Assembly (NCBI GenBank): GCA_024695315.1
Contig: JAILIJ010000190.1
Span: forward strand, 1 to 11,010
Reading direction: 5' to 3'
Source of the DNA: Bacteroidaceae bacterium
GTDB lineage: Bacteria > Bacteroidota > Bacteroidia > Bacteroidales > Bacteroidaceae
Length of the DNA: 11,010 nt
Numbering within the stretch: the first letter of the stretch is position 1; each line of letters opens with the position of its first letter. Below are positions 1-8,066 of the stretch, piece after piece. Made by a program: the position numbers and the translations under genes. The notes under the pieces are model-generated. The model searched no databases. It saw only the letters and a list, made by a program, of their open reading frames with translations, and was not told where the DNA came from.

Positions 1-800
1 TTATGATAAGTACATATTTTGCTTGATTATCGTCTATATCTCCGAATCAATATTTCAAAAATTACAAAACTAAACTTCCCCTCAATATCTCGGACATGAA
101 ACCTAAGAAATGCTTGCCACGGTATATATTGTGATGAATAAAAAAAAGGCATAAAGGAAGGATTAGGATTTTTTTCTCATGTTTCGAAAGTGCGGCAAAG
201 CAACACTTACAGGAAGCGAAAGGAAAGTTAGAGGGGAATTTAAGAATTTAGGATTAAGAGCGAAGAGTTTGTTCACGAAACTGTTTTAGGGGACTATTTT
301 GAGTTCACACCTATCGTGTTTTTTAAGTACATTTTAATTTCTTAAATTCTTTATAACTACTTCCGCAAGTTAGGTAAAGATCAAAACCAGCATGTACCCT
401 CTTTTAGAAAAAAGTACTCTTTCCCCCACGTTTACGTCATTCTAAATTTTCTCCTTTTATATAGAGACAAAAAATACAGTTTTTGCGCAGAAACAACCTT
501 TTGCAAAAATTGCACACTCACATAAAAATGTGTATCGTTTTTTACTAAAATATGTTAATTTATGAATTTCAAATTTCTCATAAAATAATAGAACACGCTG
601 TTTTTAGAACACTTACGCAATTAACAGATTTTAATACTTTAGGCATTTATATATCACAAAAATATATCTAAGAAATTGCACACTCAAATTCAAAATGACA
701 AAAAGGCCAGCGCACATGTAAAAAAAATGTGTGCAGAAACAGCTATTCAGCAATACACTTCATCATCTAAAATCGACATTTCGGTAAAAATTAGAATGTT
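1..800. other. AT-rich intergenic region with short repeats
   Basis: I see no convincing coding region on either strand in these 800 bases. The stretch is AT-rich with many homopolymer runs. It contains a 14-base direct repeat (507-520 and 673-686), a 9-base direct repeat GCAGAAACA (487-495 and 733-741), an 11-base inverted repeat (236-246 against 339-349), and two small hairpins built on CACAT/ATGTG (519-532 and 713-731). No tRNA or rRNA is recognisable. It probably serves as the upstream region of the ligase operon and perhaps also of whatever lies left of the window. Confidence 0.6.
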
Positions 801-837
801 TTTTTTCCACACAAATATAGCTAAACAATAATTTTGC
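801..837 (+). promoter_or_regulatory. Bacteroidetes-type promoter of the acyl-CoA ligase operon
   Basis: TAATTTTGC at 829-837 fits the Bacteroidetes -7 consensus TAnnTTTGC exactly. A T-run at 801-806 lies where the -33 TTTG element is expected, about 22 bases upstream. Transcription would begin near 843-846, leaving a leader of roughly 30 bases before the ATG at 873. The in-frame TTG at 834 falls inside the -7 box, so it cannot be on the transcript from this promoter. The -33 match is weak; the -7 match is strong. Confidence 0.6.
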
Positions 838-872
838 AAGCGAAAAATAACGAAGACATTTCGAATCAGAAG

Positions 873-2501
873 ATGGAAGATTTTAAGAAAATATTTGAAA
901 GCCACTACACGTGGATAGAAGGATTTATGCGCAATGTTAGGCGTTTCGCAGAACGTCCCGCTATGATCGATCCTGAAACTGAAAAGGCATGGTCATACCA
1001 GGAACTGAATGAAGAAACTAATAGGCTTTGCAATACAATCACAAGAGATGGCTTCAAAAAAGGCGATGTGATAATGGTTCAGACACTCAATTGTGCTGAA
1101 TTTGCATTTGCATATATCGCCTCACACAAGTTGCAGGGCGTCTGCTGCCCCGTTAGCTATAGAAGCAGCGCAGGAGAATTAGCCTATAACATAGACGATT
1201 CTAAGCCATTGATACTCTTGGTATGTTCTTCAAAACTGGAGAGTACCATCGAAGCGCTCAAGATTGCGAGCTACAAGCCTAAAAAAGTTATCGTGGTGGA
1301 TGGGAAAAGCAACGGAGAAATTGTTGCATACAAAGACTACGTGAAAGATGCCTCATCCAACGAGCCTAAAGTGGAGGAAGCATACAATATCTACAACGAG
1401 ACGACAAGGCTATATACTTCAGGGACAACAGGTCACCCTAAAGGTGTGTCACTCACCAGCATAAATGAAGTGTTATCCGCTCACGACGTGATGATACATT
1501 TTCCCATGTGCCATAAGGATGTGACAATGAACACCACACCTTGGTTCCACCGCGGCGGATTACATTGTGCAGGTCCATGTCCAACATTCTATGCGGGGGC
1601 GACACTTGTGCTGATGAAAAAGTTTGATGCAACACAAACTCTAAAACTGGTTTGCAAATACAAAATCACTTATGTTGTAGGAGTGCCTACCGTACTTGAG
1701 AAATTGGCAGATGAGCAAGACACGTTAGGACTTGACATAAGCAGTCTCAAGGGAATAGTAACAATGGGAAGTCCGCTGGAACGTTCAGCTTGTATACGTT
1801 ACCAAAAAGTACTTACCCCTAACATTTTCAACGGTTACGGCACAACGGAAACATTTTGGAATACTTTCCTTAGACCTTTTGACCTGCCGGAGAATGCAGG
1901 AACGGCTGGAGCCGCATGTGTAGATGATGATGTGAGAGTCGTTAAGGTTTTCGAGGACAGAAGGGCTGAACCAGATGAATTGGCAGCAACTGACAATACA
2001 GAGGTCGGAGAGGTAATCATCTGTTCACCAGCAAAATCTCCATACGTGTACTTCAATAACGAAGAAGAAACAGAAAAGAAATATCATGCCGGTTTCATAT
2101 ATACCAATGACCTGGCCACATGGGATAAAAATCAGTTTATAACTATTGTGGGCAGAAAAGACGACATGATAATCTCATCGGGGGAAAATATCTACCCTAC
2201 TGAGATTGAGGCGGTACTCAACCAGCATCCTAAGGTTAAGGATTGTATCGTGACAAGCGTGCCAGACAAAATGTGCGGACAACTCGTAACCGCATACGTG
2301 GTAAGGGCCGATGAGTCACTCACCCCAGAAGAACTGGACGAGTATTGCAAGGAGAGCGCTGGCATAGCCAACTTCAAGCGTCCGAGATATTATAGATTTA
2401 CAGAACAAATACCTTTTAATGCTACAGGCAAAAAGCTGCATGTTAAAATTAAGGATCAGGCTAAGATTGACCTAAAGAATGGCATGCTCTACAGAATATA
2501 A
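873..2501 (+). CDS. AMP-forming acyl-CoA synthetase/ligase (first of two)
   Basis: Adenylate-forming enzyme (AMP-binding, ANL superfamily) that activates a carboxylic acid with ATP and transfers it to CoA in the cytoplasm. The substrate cannot be read from sequence. From the ATG at 873 the protein is 542 residues, a normal family length. Visible motifs in order are the P-loop YTSGTTGHPKG (181-191), YGTTE (322-326), the ribose-binding Asp of TND (413), the hinge GRKDD (427-431) followed by SSGENIYPTEIE (435-446), and the catalytic Lys of TGKK (520). All the core residues are present, so it should be active. The frame stays open upstream to a TTG at 834, but that codon lies in the promoter -7 box, so I choose 873. 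There is no clear Shine-Dalgarno site, as is usual in Bacteroidetes. The second ligase starts 5 bases after the stop. Its motifs look closer to the medium/long-chain fatty-acyl or MenE-like ligases than to acetyl-CoA synthetase, but that is an impression. Confidence 0.9.
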   Translation: MEDFKKIFESHYTWIEGFMRNVRRFAERPAMIDPETEKAWSYQELNEETNRLCNTITRDGFKKGDVIMVQTLNCAEFAFAYIASHKLQGVCCPVSYRSSAGELAYNIDDSKPLILLVCSSKLESTIEALKIASYKPKKVIVVDGKSNGEIVAYKDYVKDASSNEPKVEEAYNIYNETTRLYTSGTTGHPKGVSLTSINEVLSAHDVMIHFPMCHKDVTMNTTPWFHRGGLHCAGPCPTFYAGATLVLMKKFDATQTLKLVCKYKITYVVGVPTVLEKLADEQDTLGLDISSLKGIVTMGSPLERSACIRYQKVLTPNIFNGYGTTETFWNTFLRPFDLPENAGTAGAACVDDDVRVVKVFEDRRAEPDELAATDNTEVGEVIICSPAKSPYVYFNNEEETEKKYHAGFIYTNDLATWDKNQFITIVGRKDDMIISSGENIYPTEIEAVLNQHPKVKDCIVTSVPDKMCGQLVTAYVVRADESLTPEELDEYCKESAGIANFKRPRYYRFTEQIPFNATGKKLHVKIKDQAKIDLKNGMLYRI

Positions 2502-2506
2502 AAATT

Positions 2507-4156
2507 ATGATAGAAAAATTTTTAACAAGGACAGAGTTTTCCTCATACGAGGACTTTATGACAAACTACAAAGTAAACATTCCCGATGATTTCAACTTTG
2601 GATATGATGTCATCGACGAATATGCACGAACACAGCCTGATAAAGAAGCCATTATATGGGTGAATGACAAGAACGAGGTCAAGCATCTAACATATAAAAG
2701 ATATAAGGAGCTTACCGACCAATGCGCATCATTCTTTATGGAGATTGGTGTAGAAAAGGGCGACCGCGTAATGCTCATTCTGAAAAGACGTATCGAATGG
2801 TGGTTGGCTATGGTTGCCCTACATAAGATTGGTGCAGTAGCTATTCCTGCTACACACATGCTAACCGACAAGGATATCCTCTACCGTTGCCACATGGCCG
2901 GAATAAGCACTATTGTGGCTTGCGGAGATGCTGAGGTTTTGGAACATATACAGAAAGCCAGACGATTCGTTCCAATGGTAAGAAGTTACATATCTATAGG
3001 TCCAAATATTCCTAACGGATTCTACGACTTCTGGCGAGGACTGAATGAAGCAGAGCCTTTCGTCCGTCCAGAAAGAAATAAGGCAACAGATAATTTCCTT
3101 CTTTATTTCACAAGCGGAACAACAGGTGAGCCAAAAATGGTTATGCACGATTTCTCATACCCTTTGGCACATATCATGACAGCAAAATTCTGGCATAACC
3201 TGCACGACGGAGCTTTACATCTTACACTTGCCGACACAGGTTGGGGTAAGGCTGTTTGGGGCAAGTTCTATGGTCAAATGATGACAGGCGCAACTGTTTT
3301 CATCTACGATTACGAAGGACGATTCGATCCTGCCAATATGCTAAAAATAATGGAGGAATACCACGTTACTTCATTCTGCGCGCCACCAACAATATATCGT
3401 TTCTTCATACACGAAGACCTTTCAAAATATGATCTCTCAGCACTCAAATGGTGTACTACAGCTGGCGAAGCTCTCAACCCAAGTGTGTTTGACGAATGGA
3501 AGAGAAAAACAGGTCTGAATATCTACGAGGCATACGGACAAACAGAAACTACAATGGTTGTAGGTACATATCCTTGGATTAAGTCAAAGCCAGGATCTAT
3601 GGGAGTTAGAAACCCACAGTTCAACGTTGACGTGGTAGACGAAAATGGAGAACATGTCGGTCCTATGGAGAATGGAGAACTCGTAATACGTGTTGACAAG
3701 GGAAAGCCTCTCGGACTCTTCAAAGGCTACTACCGCAACGACGAAATGACTGAAAAGCGTACTGCTAACGGACTATACCATACAGGAGACGTCGTATATT
3801 ACGATGAAGATGGTTACTTCTGGTTCGTTTCACGCATCGATGATGTAATAAAGACTTCTGGCTACCGCGTAGGTCCTTTCGAAGTAGAATCAGCCCTCAT
3901 GACTCACCCAGCCGTAATGGAATGTGCCATTACAGCCGTGCCTGATGAGATTAGAGGACAGATTATTAAGGCTACGATTGTGCTTACAAAGGAATATAAG
4001 GATAAGGCTGACGAGAAACTCGTCAAGGAATTGCAAGAACATGCAAAACATGAGACTGCACCTTATAAATATCCAAGAGTTATCGAGTTCGTTGATGAAC
4101 TGCCGAAGACCATCAGCGGAAAAATCAGACGTGTGGAGATTAGAAATAAGAAGTAA
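2507..4156 (+). CDS. AMP-forming acyl-CoA synthetase, medium-chain/acetyl-CoA synthetase-like (second of two)
   Basis: A second ANL-superfamily acyl-CoA synthetase of 549 residues, clearly different from its upstream neighbour. Motifs: P-loop FTSGTTGEPK (201-210), DTGWGK (243-248), YGQTE (343-347), TGD (426-428), the hinge and A8 segment RIDDVIKTSGYRVGPFEVE (443-461) and the catalytic Lys of SGKIRR (539). The TGWGK, SGYRVGPFEVE and KYPR features are typical of acetyl-CoA synthetase and the medium-chain/aromatic acyl-CoA synthetase (ACSM-like) group. It therefore probably takes short, medium or aromatic acids, but the acid itself is unknown. The 5-base gap from the first ligase and 8-base gap to the thioesterase indicate one operon with probable translational coupling. 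The A-rich stretch before the ATG replaces a Shine-Dalgarno site. All catalytic motifs are intact. Confidence 0.9.
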   Translation: MIEKFLTRTEFSSYEDFMTNYKVNIPDDFNFGYDVIDEYARTQPDKEAIIWVNDKNEVKHLTYKRYKELTDQCASFFMEIGVEKGDRVMLILKRRIEWWLAMVALHKIGAVAIPATHMLTDKDILYRCHMAGISTIVACGDAEVLEHIQKARRFVPMVRSYISIGPNIPNGFYDFWRGLNEAEPFVRPERNKATDNFLLYFTSGTTGEPKMVMHDFSYPLAHIMTAKFWHNLHDGALHLTLADTGWGKAVWGKFYGQMMTGATVFIYDYEGRFDPANMLKIMEEYHVTSFCAPPTIYRFFIHEDLSKYDLSALKWCTTAGEALNPSVFDEWKRKTGLNIYEAYGQTETTMVVGTYPWIKSKPGSMGVRNPQFNVDVVDENGEHVGPMENGELVIRVDKGKPLGLFKGYYRNDEMTEKRTANGLYHTGDVVYYDEDGYFWFVSRIDDVIKTSGYRVGPFEVESALMTHPAVMECAITAVPDEIRGQIIKATIVLTKEYKDKADEKLVKELQEHAKHETAPYKYPRVIEFVDELPKTISGKIRRVEIRNKK

Positions 4157-4164
4157 GAAAAAAT

Positions 4165-4623
4165 ATGGAAAACTACAGCAATATACTTTTCCATCACAGA
4201 CAACCTGCTCAGCTACGATTTTCTGACGTTGACCAGTTTGGACATGTCAACAACTCCATATATTTCTCCCTGTTCGATATGTGCAAGACACAATACTTCA
4301 GGGACATATTTGGAAAGAATGTTTTTGACACAAAAGCAATTTTCGTGGTCAACATAGACGCTAACTTCATAGCTCCTATCTATTACCCCGATGAAATAGC
4401 CATAGAAACGGCTATCGTACGTTTGGGAAATAAGAGTTTTACGGTTCTACAGAGGGCTCTCAACGGAAGGACAAATGACGTGAAATGTGAATGTAAAACC
4501 ACAATGGTGCTGTTCGACAAAAATGCCAATCATTCGATTCCATTAACGTGTGAGGCTAAGCAGAAGATTGCTGACTTTGAGAAAAACGTGTCACTACTAC
4601 AGGGCACAAATATAAAAAGCTAA
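4165..4623 (+). CDS. Acyl-CoA thioesterase, hotdog fold (4-hydroxybenzoyl-CoA thioesterase/YbgC-like)
   Basis: A 152-residue protein of the length expected for a single-hotdog thioesterase, which hydrolyses acyl-CoA to free acid and CoA. The signature is near the N-terminus: RFSDVDQFGHVNNSIYFS (18-35), with Asp23 matching the catalytic Asp of the FcbC-type 4-hydroxybenzoyl-CoA thioesterases, followed by GHVNN and a conserved Tyr. The rest is consistent with the long helix and the beta-sheet of the fold. Such enzymes act as cytoplasmic homotetramers. It is the last gene of the ligase operon, 8 bases after the second ligase, so it presumably hydrolyses a product of one of those ligases or of a linked pathway. 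The chain length or aromatic nature of the acyl group cannot be told. A strong two-way terminator follows. Confidence 0.85.
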   Translation: MENYSNILFHHRQPAQLRFSDVDQFGHVNNSIYFSLFDMCKTQYFRDIFGKNVFDTKAIFVVNIDANFIAPIYYPDEIAIETAIVRLGNKSFTVLQRALNGRTNDVKCECKTTMVLFDKNANHSIPLTCEAKQKIADFEKNVSLLQGTNIKS

Positions 4624-4662
4624 GGTTGTCTCCATGCCACTACGTAACACAAAATAAACACG

Positions 4663-4747
4663 AAAAGAAGACCTTCTTTTCTTCGGTCATTTCCTCTTTA
4701 CTTATAAAAGGAAAATGTAACCGAGAAGAAGGTCTTCTTTTTATTTT
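4663..4747. terminator. Bidirectional intrinsic terminator between convergent genes
   Basis: A perfect 16-bp stem pairs 4663-4678 with 4726-4741. Inner complementary blocks (CGGT at 4684-4687 with ACCG at 4720-4723, and a CATTTCCT/AGGAAAATG pairing) extend it into one long hairpin. On the + strand it is followed by TTTTTATTTT; read on the - strand the downstream side is also T-rich. It sits between the thioesterase stop and the stop of the convergent protease-like gene and should end both transcripts. Confidence 0.85.
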
Positions 4748-4763
4748 AAATATCTAAACGTCC

Positions 4764-7196
4764 TTATTTTCCCAAAACTTTCTTACCTTCCTGTATATAT
4801 ATACCCTTCTCAGGCTGTGCGTTCAGCTGAATGCCCTGAAGATTATACATACGGGGATTTATATCCTTGGAATCCTCCGACACGCTTTCTATAGCATCAT
4901 ATTCGCCAATATCAGAAAGCACAAGCTTACTAAGACAAAATACGAAATCTGCGGTCATCTTATTCTCAAAAGTTATGACAATATCATCAGAATTAACATC
5001 CGCAGGGATTTGGAAAGTGTAACGCTTACTCAACATTTTGCCTTCTGTCTTATTTGTATAGATGGTCTTACGCTCAATAAACGATACTCCATCAGAGTTT
5101 GCTATAGTCATAGATACAGAAAAGAGCTTATTTTCCTGTGGTTTAATTTGTCCAACAAGGGATTCAAGAGCATACTTACGTCCCGCAACAAGTCCCTTAA
5201 CATGAAGTTCGTAGGTACATCCGCCTTCAAAAGGAAGTTCCAAAATACGGCCACTATAAGTGTTATTGCTGAGAACAAAATTATAGGATTCTGCATCAGC
5301 ATCAACAAAATGAGCGGTATTATCTTTTCCATTTACGACATCTGAAGCGACAGTACCATTTACAACCCATCCGAGTTCATACGGATTAGCATTCTTATCT
5401 AACTGACCATCCCACGCATATAGTAAATTTTCCTCTACCTCAATAGTATACGAGCTGACAGTCTCTCCATTTCTCTCCAGATTTACGGTAATAGCGCCAG
5501 GCAACGATTCAGGCATCTCAACATTAGCTTTTCCAGTATATATTTCGTTTGTTTTCACATCTACCATGATATTAGAAATGTCTGTTCCTGGTGCTACGCT
5601 ATAATTGAAGGTATTGTAGCCCGCATGAATACCAGGGATAGAATAGCCATTTATAGATATGCTGCTTACGGCACCACCATTAAGTCCAAGAGCTAAATCC
5701 TCCATGTCATCGGAGTCCAAAATCAGGAAACGCTGAGCATGGCTTTCGTCGGAAAGATCTATATAATTGTTTACCACAGAACCATCTTCCTTAGCTGTCA
5801 AACAACCACCAAAATCATCTGGATTAGGACTCAACCAATAGCCACGTTTTCCTGCACTATATGTACCTGACTCCAAAGTAAAATCTGTGCGGCTCATCAT
5901 GAGCTGAACTTCATGTCTGGAATCAAGAATAGAAGATTTGGTAGCTGACATAACCTTATCGAGAGTCGAATTTTCTGCGTATATATAATGTCCTGTAGCC
6001 GCATTCTTTATATGATAATGCTGGGTTGTTGGATCGAAATCCATATACCACGCAGCCGAATCATTTTTCACAACCTCAAGAGAAGACATTTCGACATTCT
6101 TCAATGTTCCATCAGCAGATTCCTTAAGATAGGTAACGGCCTTGCCATATTCCTCATTTGTGAAGTAATATTTCTTGCCTTCTTCACAGTCAAAAGTATA
6201 TGAAGGAGTGGCAATTCTACGATAATAATTGTCTGGCAAACCATCTTCGCCACAAGCCTGCATAACCATTGCATGTGCCACATATTGCAGTTCCTTACCA
6301 GTATCCTCAAAGGCACCATTTATTCCGTAGGAAATCATGCTTGACGTGCCAGTACCCCACATGTGGGTATTATCGCCCGTAAGTCCGGCCTTATCGTTAT
6401 TTTCAAAAAAGCGTACCACCTCATTGGCACGATCTCCTAACCAAACTCTTGTTCCTGATCCTGGATGCAAAACAGAAGACATAATCCACACCATGTGCTG
6501 ACCTATTCCAGCCACATGACTCAACTCATGGAGGGCTGTTCCTGTTGCCTGATATGAAGCGTTTGGACCAAAACCTAAATACCCACTATAGCTGGCCTCT
6601 GCGGTTGGAATCCCACTACTATAATATACGGTTACTTCCTTGTTATTGATACTTGTGCATTGTCTCCACCAATAAAGGGCCTGATCCATAGCATTGGTAA
6701 TGCGATTTTTCACATCTTCTGAAGCATTTGTCACACTAATATCAAACTCCACAGTCGAATTGCTCTGTGGAATAGTAATGACTTTCATCTCCTCACCATA
6801 GCCTACGGCATAGTCTTTAGTAATGGCATACGGTCTTACATAATAAACTGTTGAAGGAGTAAGGCCTTTAATGACGTAGATTCTACCATTGTGTGAATAA
6901 TAGTCTGTACTCTTATCGTTCAATACAGTAGGATTAGGCTCTGTACTCCAACATAGGCCCTGCTCAAGAATCTTACTTGTATGCACTCCGCTAACCGTGA
7001 AACGTCCAAGAATCATAGTCGCACCACGTGCATTTCTGGTATTACTTACTACGGTAGGAATTGTGCCTTGTCCATTAGCAATAAGTTTTGCTATTGAATC
7101 ACGAACGGCATCATCCATAGCACTTGCTGACAAGAATCCTGATGACAACAAAGCCAATGTACAGATTTTTCTAAAAGTTAAGTTCATTTTAATCAT
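4764..7196 (-). CDS. Secreted multidomain zinc-metalloprotease-like protein
   Basis: From the ATG at 7196 this is an 810-residue exported protein. Residues 1-26 form a signal peptide: basic MIKMNLTFRK, a hydrophobic core, then SASA as the likely cleavage site. Residues about 80-142 are a fibronectin-III-like module of the Bacteroidetes type (GLCWSTEPNP, then GLTPSTVYYVRPYA). A catalytic-looking domain follows with HELSHVAGIGQH at 223-234, giving zinc ligands His223 and His227 and the general base Glu224. Residues about 390-495 resemble a ricin-type trefoil or other ligand-binding module (YHIKNAATGHYIYA). Residues about 590-762 look like a beta-sandwich, possibly carbohydrate-binding. The end (MYNLQGIQLN, then GIYIQEGKKV) is the short C-terminal tail common on Bacteroidales secreted proteins. 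The frame extends to 7235, but that codon lies on the promoter -7 box, while 7196 gives a clean signal peptide (7187 is a second candidate). The gene is monocistronic and its substrate is unknown. Confidence 0.75.
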   Translation of the reverse strand: MIKMNLTFRKICTLALLSSGFLSASAMDDAVRDSIAKLIANGQGTIPTVVSNTRNARGATMILGRFTVSGVHTSKILEQGLCWSTEPNPTVLNDKSTDYYSHNGRIYVIKGLTPSTVYYVRPYAITKDYAVGYGEEMKVITIPQSNSTVEFDISVTNASEDVKNRITNAMDQALYWWRQCTSINNKEVTVYYSSGIPTAEASYSGYLGFGPNASYQATGTALHELSHVAGIGQHMVWIMSSVLHPGSGTRVWLGDRANEVVRFFENNDKAGLTGDNTHMWGTGTSSMISYGINGAFEDTGKELQYVAHAMVMQACGEDGLPDNYYRRIATPSYTFDCEEGKKYYFTNEEYGKAVTYLKESADGTLKNVEMSSLEVVKNDSAAWYMDFDPTTQHYHIKNAATGHYIYAENSTLDKVMSATKSSILDSRHEVQLMMSRTDFTLESGTYSAGKRGYWLSPNPDDFGGCLTAKEDGSVVNNYIDLSDESHAQRFLILDSDDMEDLALGLNGGAVSSISINGYSIPGIHAGYNTFNYSVAPGTDISNIMVDVKTNEIYTGKANVEMPESLPGAITVNLERNGETVSSYTIEVEENLLYAWDGQLDKNANPYELGWVVNGTVASDVVNGKDNTAHFVDADAESYNFVLSNNTYSGRILELPFEGGCTYELHVKGLVAGRKYALESLVGQIKPQENKLFSVSMTIANSDGVSFIERKTIYTNKTEGKMLSKRYTFQIPADVNSDDIVITFENKMTADFVFCLSKLVLSDIGEYDAIESVSEDSKDINPRMYNLQGIQLNAQPEKGIYIQEGKKVLGK

Positions 7197-7234
7197 TTTT
7201 ATTAAGTAGACTTCATAACGCGAATTATGAGTCA

Positions 7235-7269
7235 CAAAGTAAAGTATTTCTTCTCGTTAGTTGATAAAA
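7235..7269 (-). promoter_or_regulatory. Probable promoter of the secreted protease-like gene
   Basis: Read on the - strand, TTACTTTG (7242 to 7235) matches the Bacteroidetes -7 box TAnnTTTG with one mismatch, and a TTTTA at 7269-7265 lies about 22 bases upstream as a poor -33 element. Transcription would begin near 7228, leaving about 30 bases before the ATG at 7196. That geometry argues against a start at 7235. A 6-bp hairpin (TTAGTT at 7257-7262, AACTAA at 7268-7273) overlaps the -33 side. Confidence 0.4.
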
Positions 7270-7273
7270 CTAA

Positions 7274-7718
7274 GTCGTTGATGACATCTATTTTCTCATT
7301 CCTGAGGGATAGATTCTCAGAGAGAGAGTTATATGGTTTTGCGGTTGTATGGTTTCCCGCGAACAAATCTTAATTACTATTTCTTCATTCTTAATTAAAG
7401 AAGAGCCTAAGTCAGAGTTTTTAACAGTCCAAAGGTATGATTTTTTTCTCTGATAACATATATACTCTGTAAAAAAAACTAAAAAAAGACCTTCCCCACT
7501 ACTAAAAATCATTATAAAAACATGAAAAATACGTACGCTTTTAGAGACGTTTTCACTTTTAGAGCAAAATGTAAAAATTAATGCAATGGTATATTTTGAT
7601 AAGTCGCTCATTTTTATTTGGACTCCAAACATTCCAAGTCCAACTTCATAATAATGAAATATTTATATAAAGAAAACGTCCAAATGAAAAATCACATATT
7701 CCTTGCACATAGAAACAT
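7274..7718. other. Intergenic region, no supported gene
   Basis: AT-rich DNA upstream of both the protease-like gene and the polymerase gene. A 114-codon open frame on the - strand (7288-7632) has low-complexity, Ile/Phe/Ser-rich content, no recognisable motif and no promoter, so I do not call it a gene. No RNA gene or mobile element is evident here. Confidence 0.5.
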
Positions 7719-7750
7719 TTTGGGAAGTATAAATAAAAAACATATATTTG
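7719..7750 (+). promoter_or_regulatory. Orphan Bacteroidetes-type promoter
   Basis: TTTG at 7719-7722, a 20-base spacer and TATATTTG at 7743-7750 match the -33/-7 pattern well. The predicted start is near 7757. No ORF follows until the polymerase at 8067, about 310 bases on. It would therefore give either a very long polymerase leader or a separate non-coding transcript. Because the DNA is AT-rich, a chance match is possible. Confidence 0.35.
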
Positions 7751-7809
7751 TCACATAAAAAATTCAGGTTTAGATAGGATGGTTTATTAAATTTTCACTT
7801 TCGTTTTTC

Positions 7810-7863
7810 ATTAGTTATTAAGGTTTAGGGGATTAATTAGTTAGTATTGGGTATAGGGAATTA
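7810..7863 (+). repeat. Imperfect tandem repeat, two units of 26 and 28 bases
   Basis: Unit 1 (7810-7835) and unit 2 (7836-7863) both begin ATTAGTTA and end in a GGG(G/A)ATTA-type sequence, with a G-rich middle (GGTTTAGGGG versus GGGTATAGGG) and a 2-base length difference. They lie directly next to each other in non-coding DNA. I see no gene or known element associated with them. Confidence 0.5.
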
Positions 7864-7905
7864 GTTACAAGTTAAAAAGTTTTTTTTCAAGGTTAACGAA
7901 AAATT

Positions 7906-7942
7906 GGACGATTCGTAAGTTGCAAAAACTCAAGAATCGTCC
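7906..7942. promoter_or_regulatory. Palindrome beside the polymerase promoter (possible operator or hairpin)
   Basis: GGACGATTC at 7906-7914 is a perfect inverted match to GAATCGTCC at 7934-7942. The symmetry continues inward for six more positions with two mismatches, leaving a 7-base loop TGCAAAA, so each arm is about 15 bases. It ends one base before a perfect -7 box TACTTTTGC (7943-7951), so it fills the -33 to -7 region of that promoter. This is where a dimeric repressor or activator would bind. It could instead form a hairpin in any transcript coming from upstream. It does not resemble an Escherichia coli or Bacillus LexA box. Confidence 0.55.
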
Positions 7943-8045
7943 TACTTTTGCAAGGAAAAGAATAGAATAATCACTCTTTTGTATATAAACAGTTTTTTGT
8001 ATCTTTGCACTCCAACTTAACAGATTTTTTAGTCTCTATTTTTGC
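7943..8045 (+). promoter_or_regulatory. Promoter cluster of the Y-family polymerase gene
   Basis: Three -7 boxes of the form TAnnTTTGC occur in a row: TACTTTTGC at 7943-7951, TATCTTTGC at 8000-8008 and TATTTTTGC at 8037-8045. The middle one has a perfect -33 TTTG at 7978-7981 with an 18-base spacer and is the best candidate. It would start transcription near 8014 and leave about 50 bases of leader before the ATG at 8067. The first box abuts the palindrome at 7906-7942. The third has no clear -33 element. Confidence 0.7.
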
Positions 8046-8066
8046 TTAGACAATAGGTATAGAAGA

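Noticed and set aside
236..349. 11-base inverted repeat GAATTTAAGAA / TTCTTAAATTC
   Set aside because: Very AT-rich arms 92 bases apart with no T-run or gene end; likely to arise by chance.
3924..4226. 100-codon + strand open frame overlapping the end of the second ligase
   Set aside because: Shadow in another frame of the ligase and thioesterase genes, whose motifs are intact in their own frames.
7288..7632. 114-codon open frame on the - strand in the intergenic region
   Set aside because: Low-complexity, AT-driven composition, no motif, no promoter or plausible translation start, and it ends shortly before the protease-like gene's promoter.
7906..7942. Palindrome as a classical LexA/SOS box
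   Set aside because: It has neither the CTG-N10-CAG nor the CGAAC-N4-GTTCG pattern, so I call it only an unidentified operator-like palindrome.
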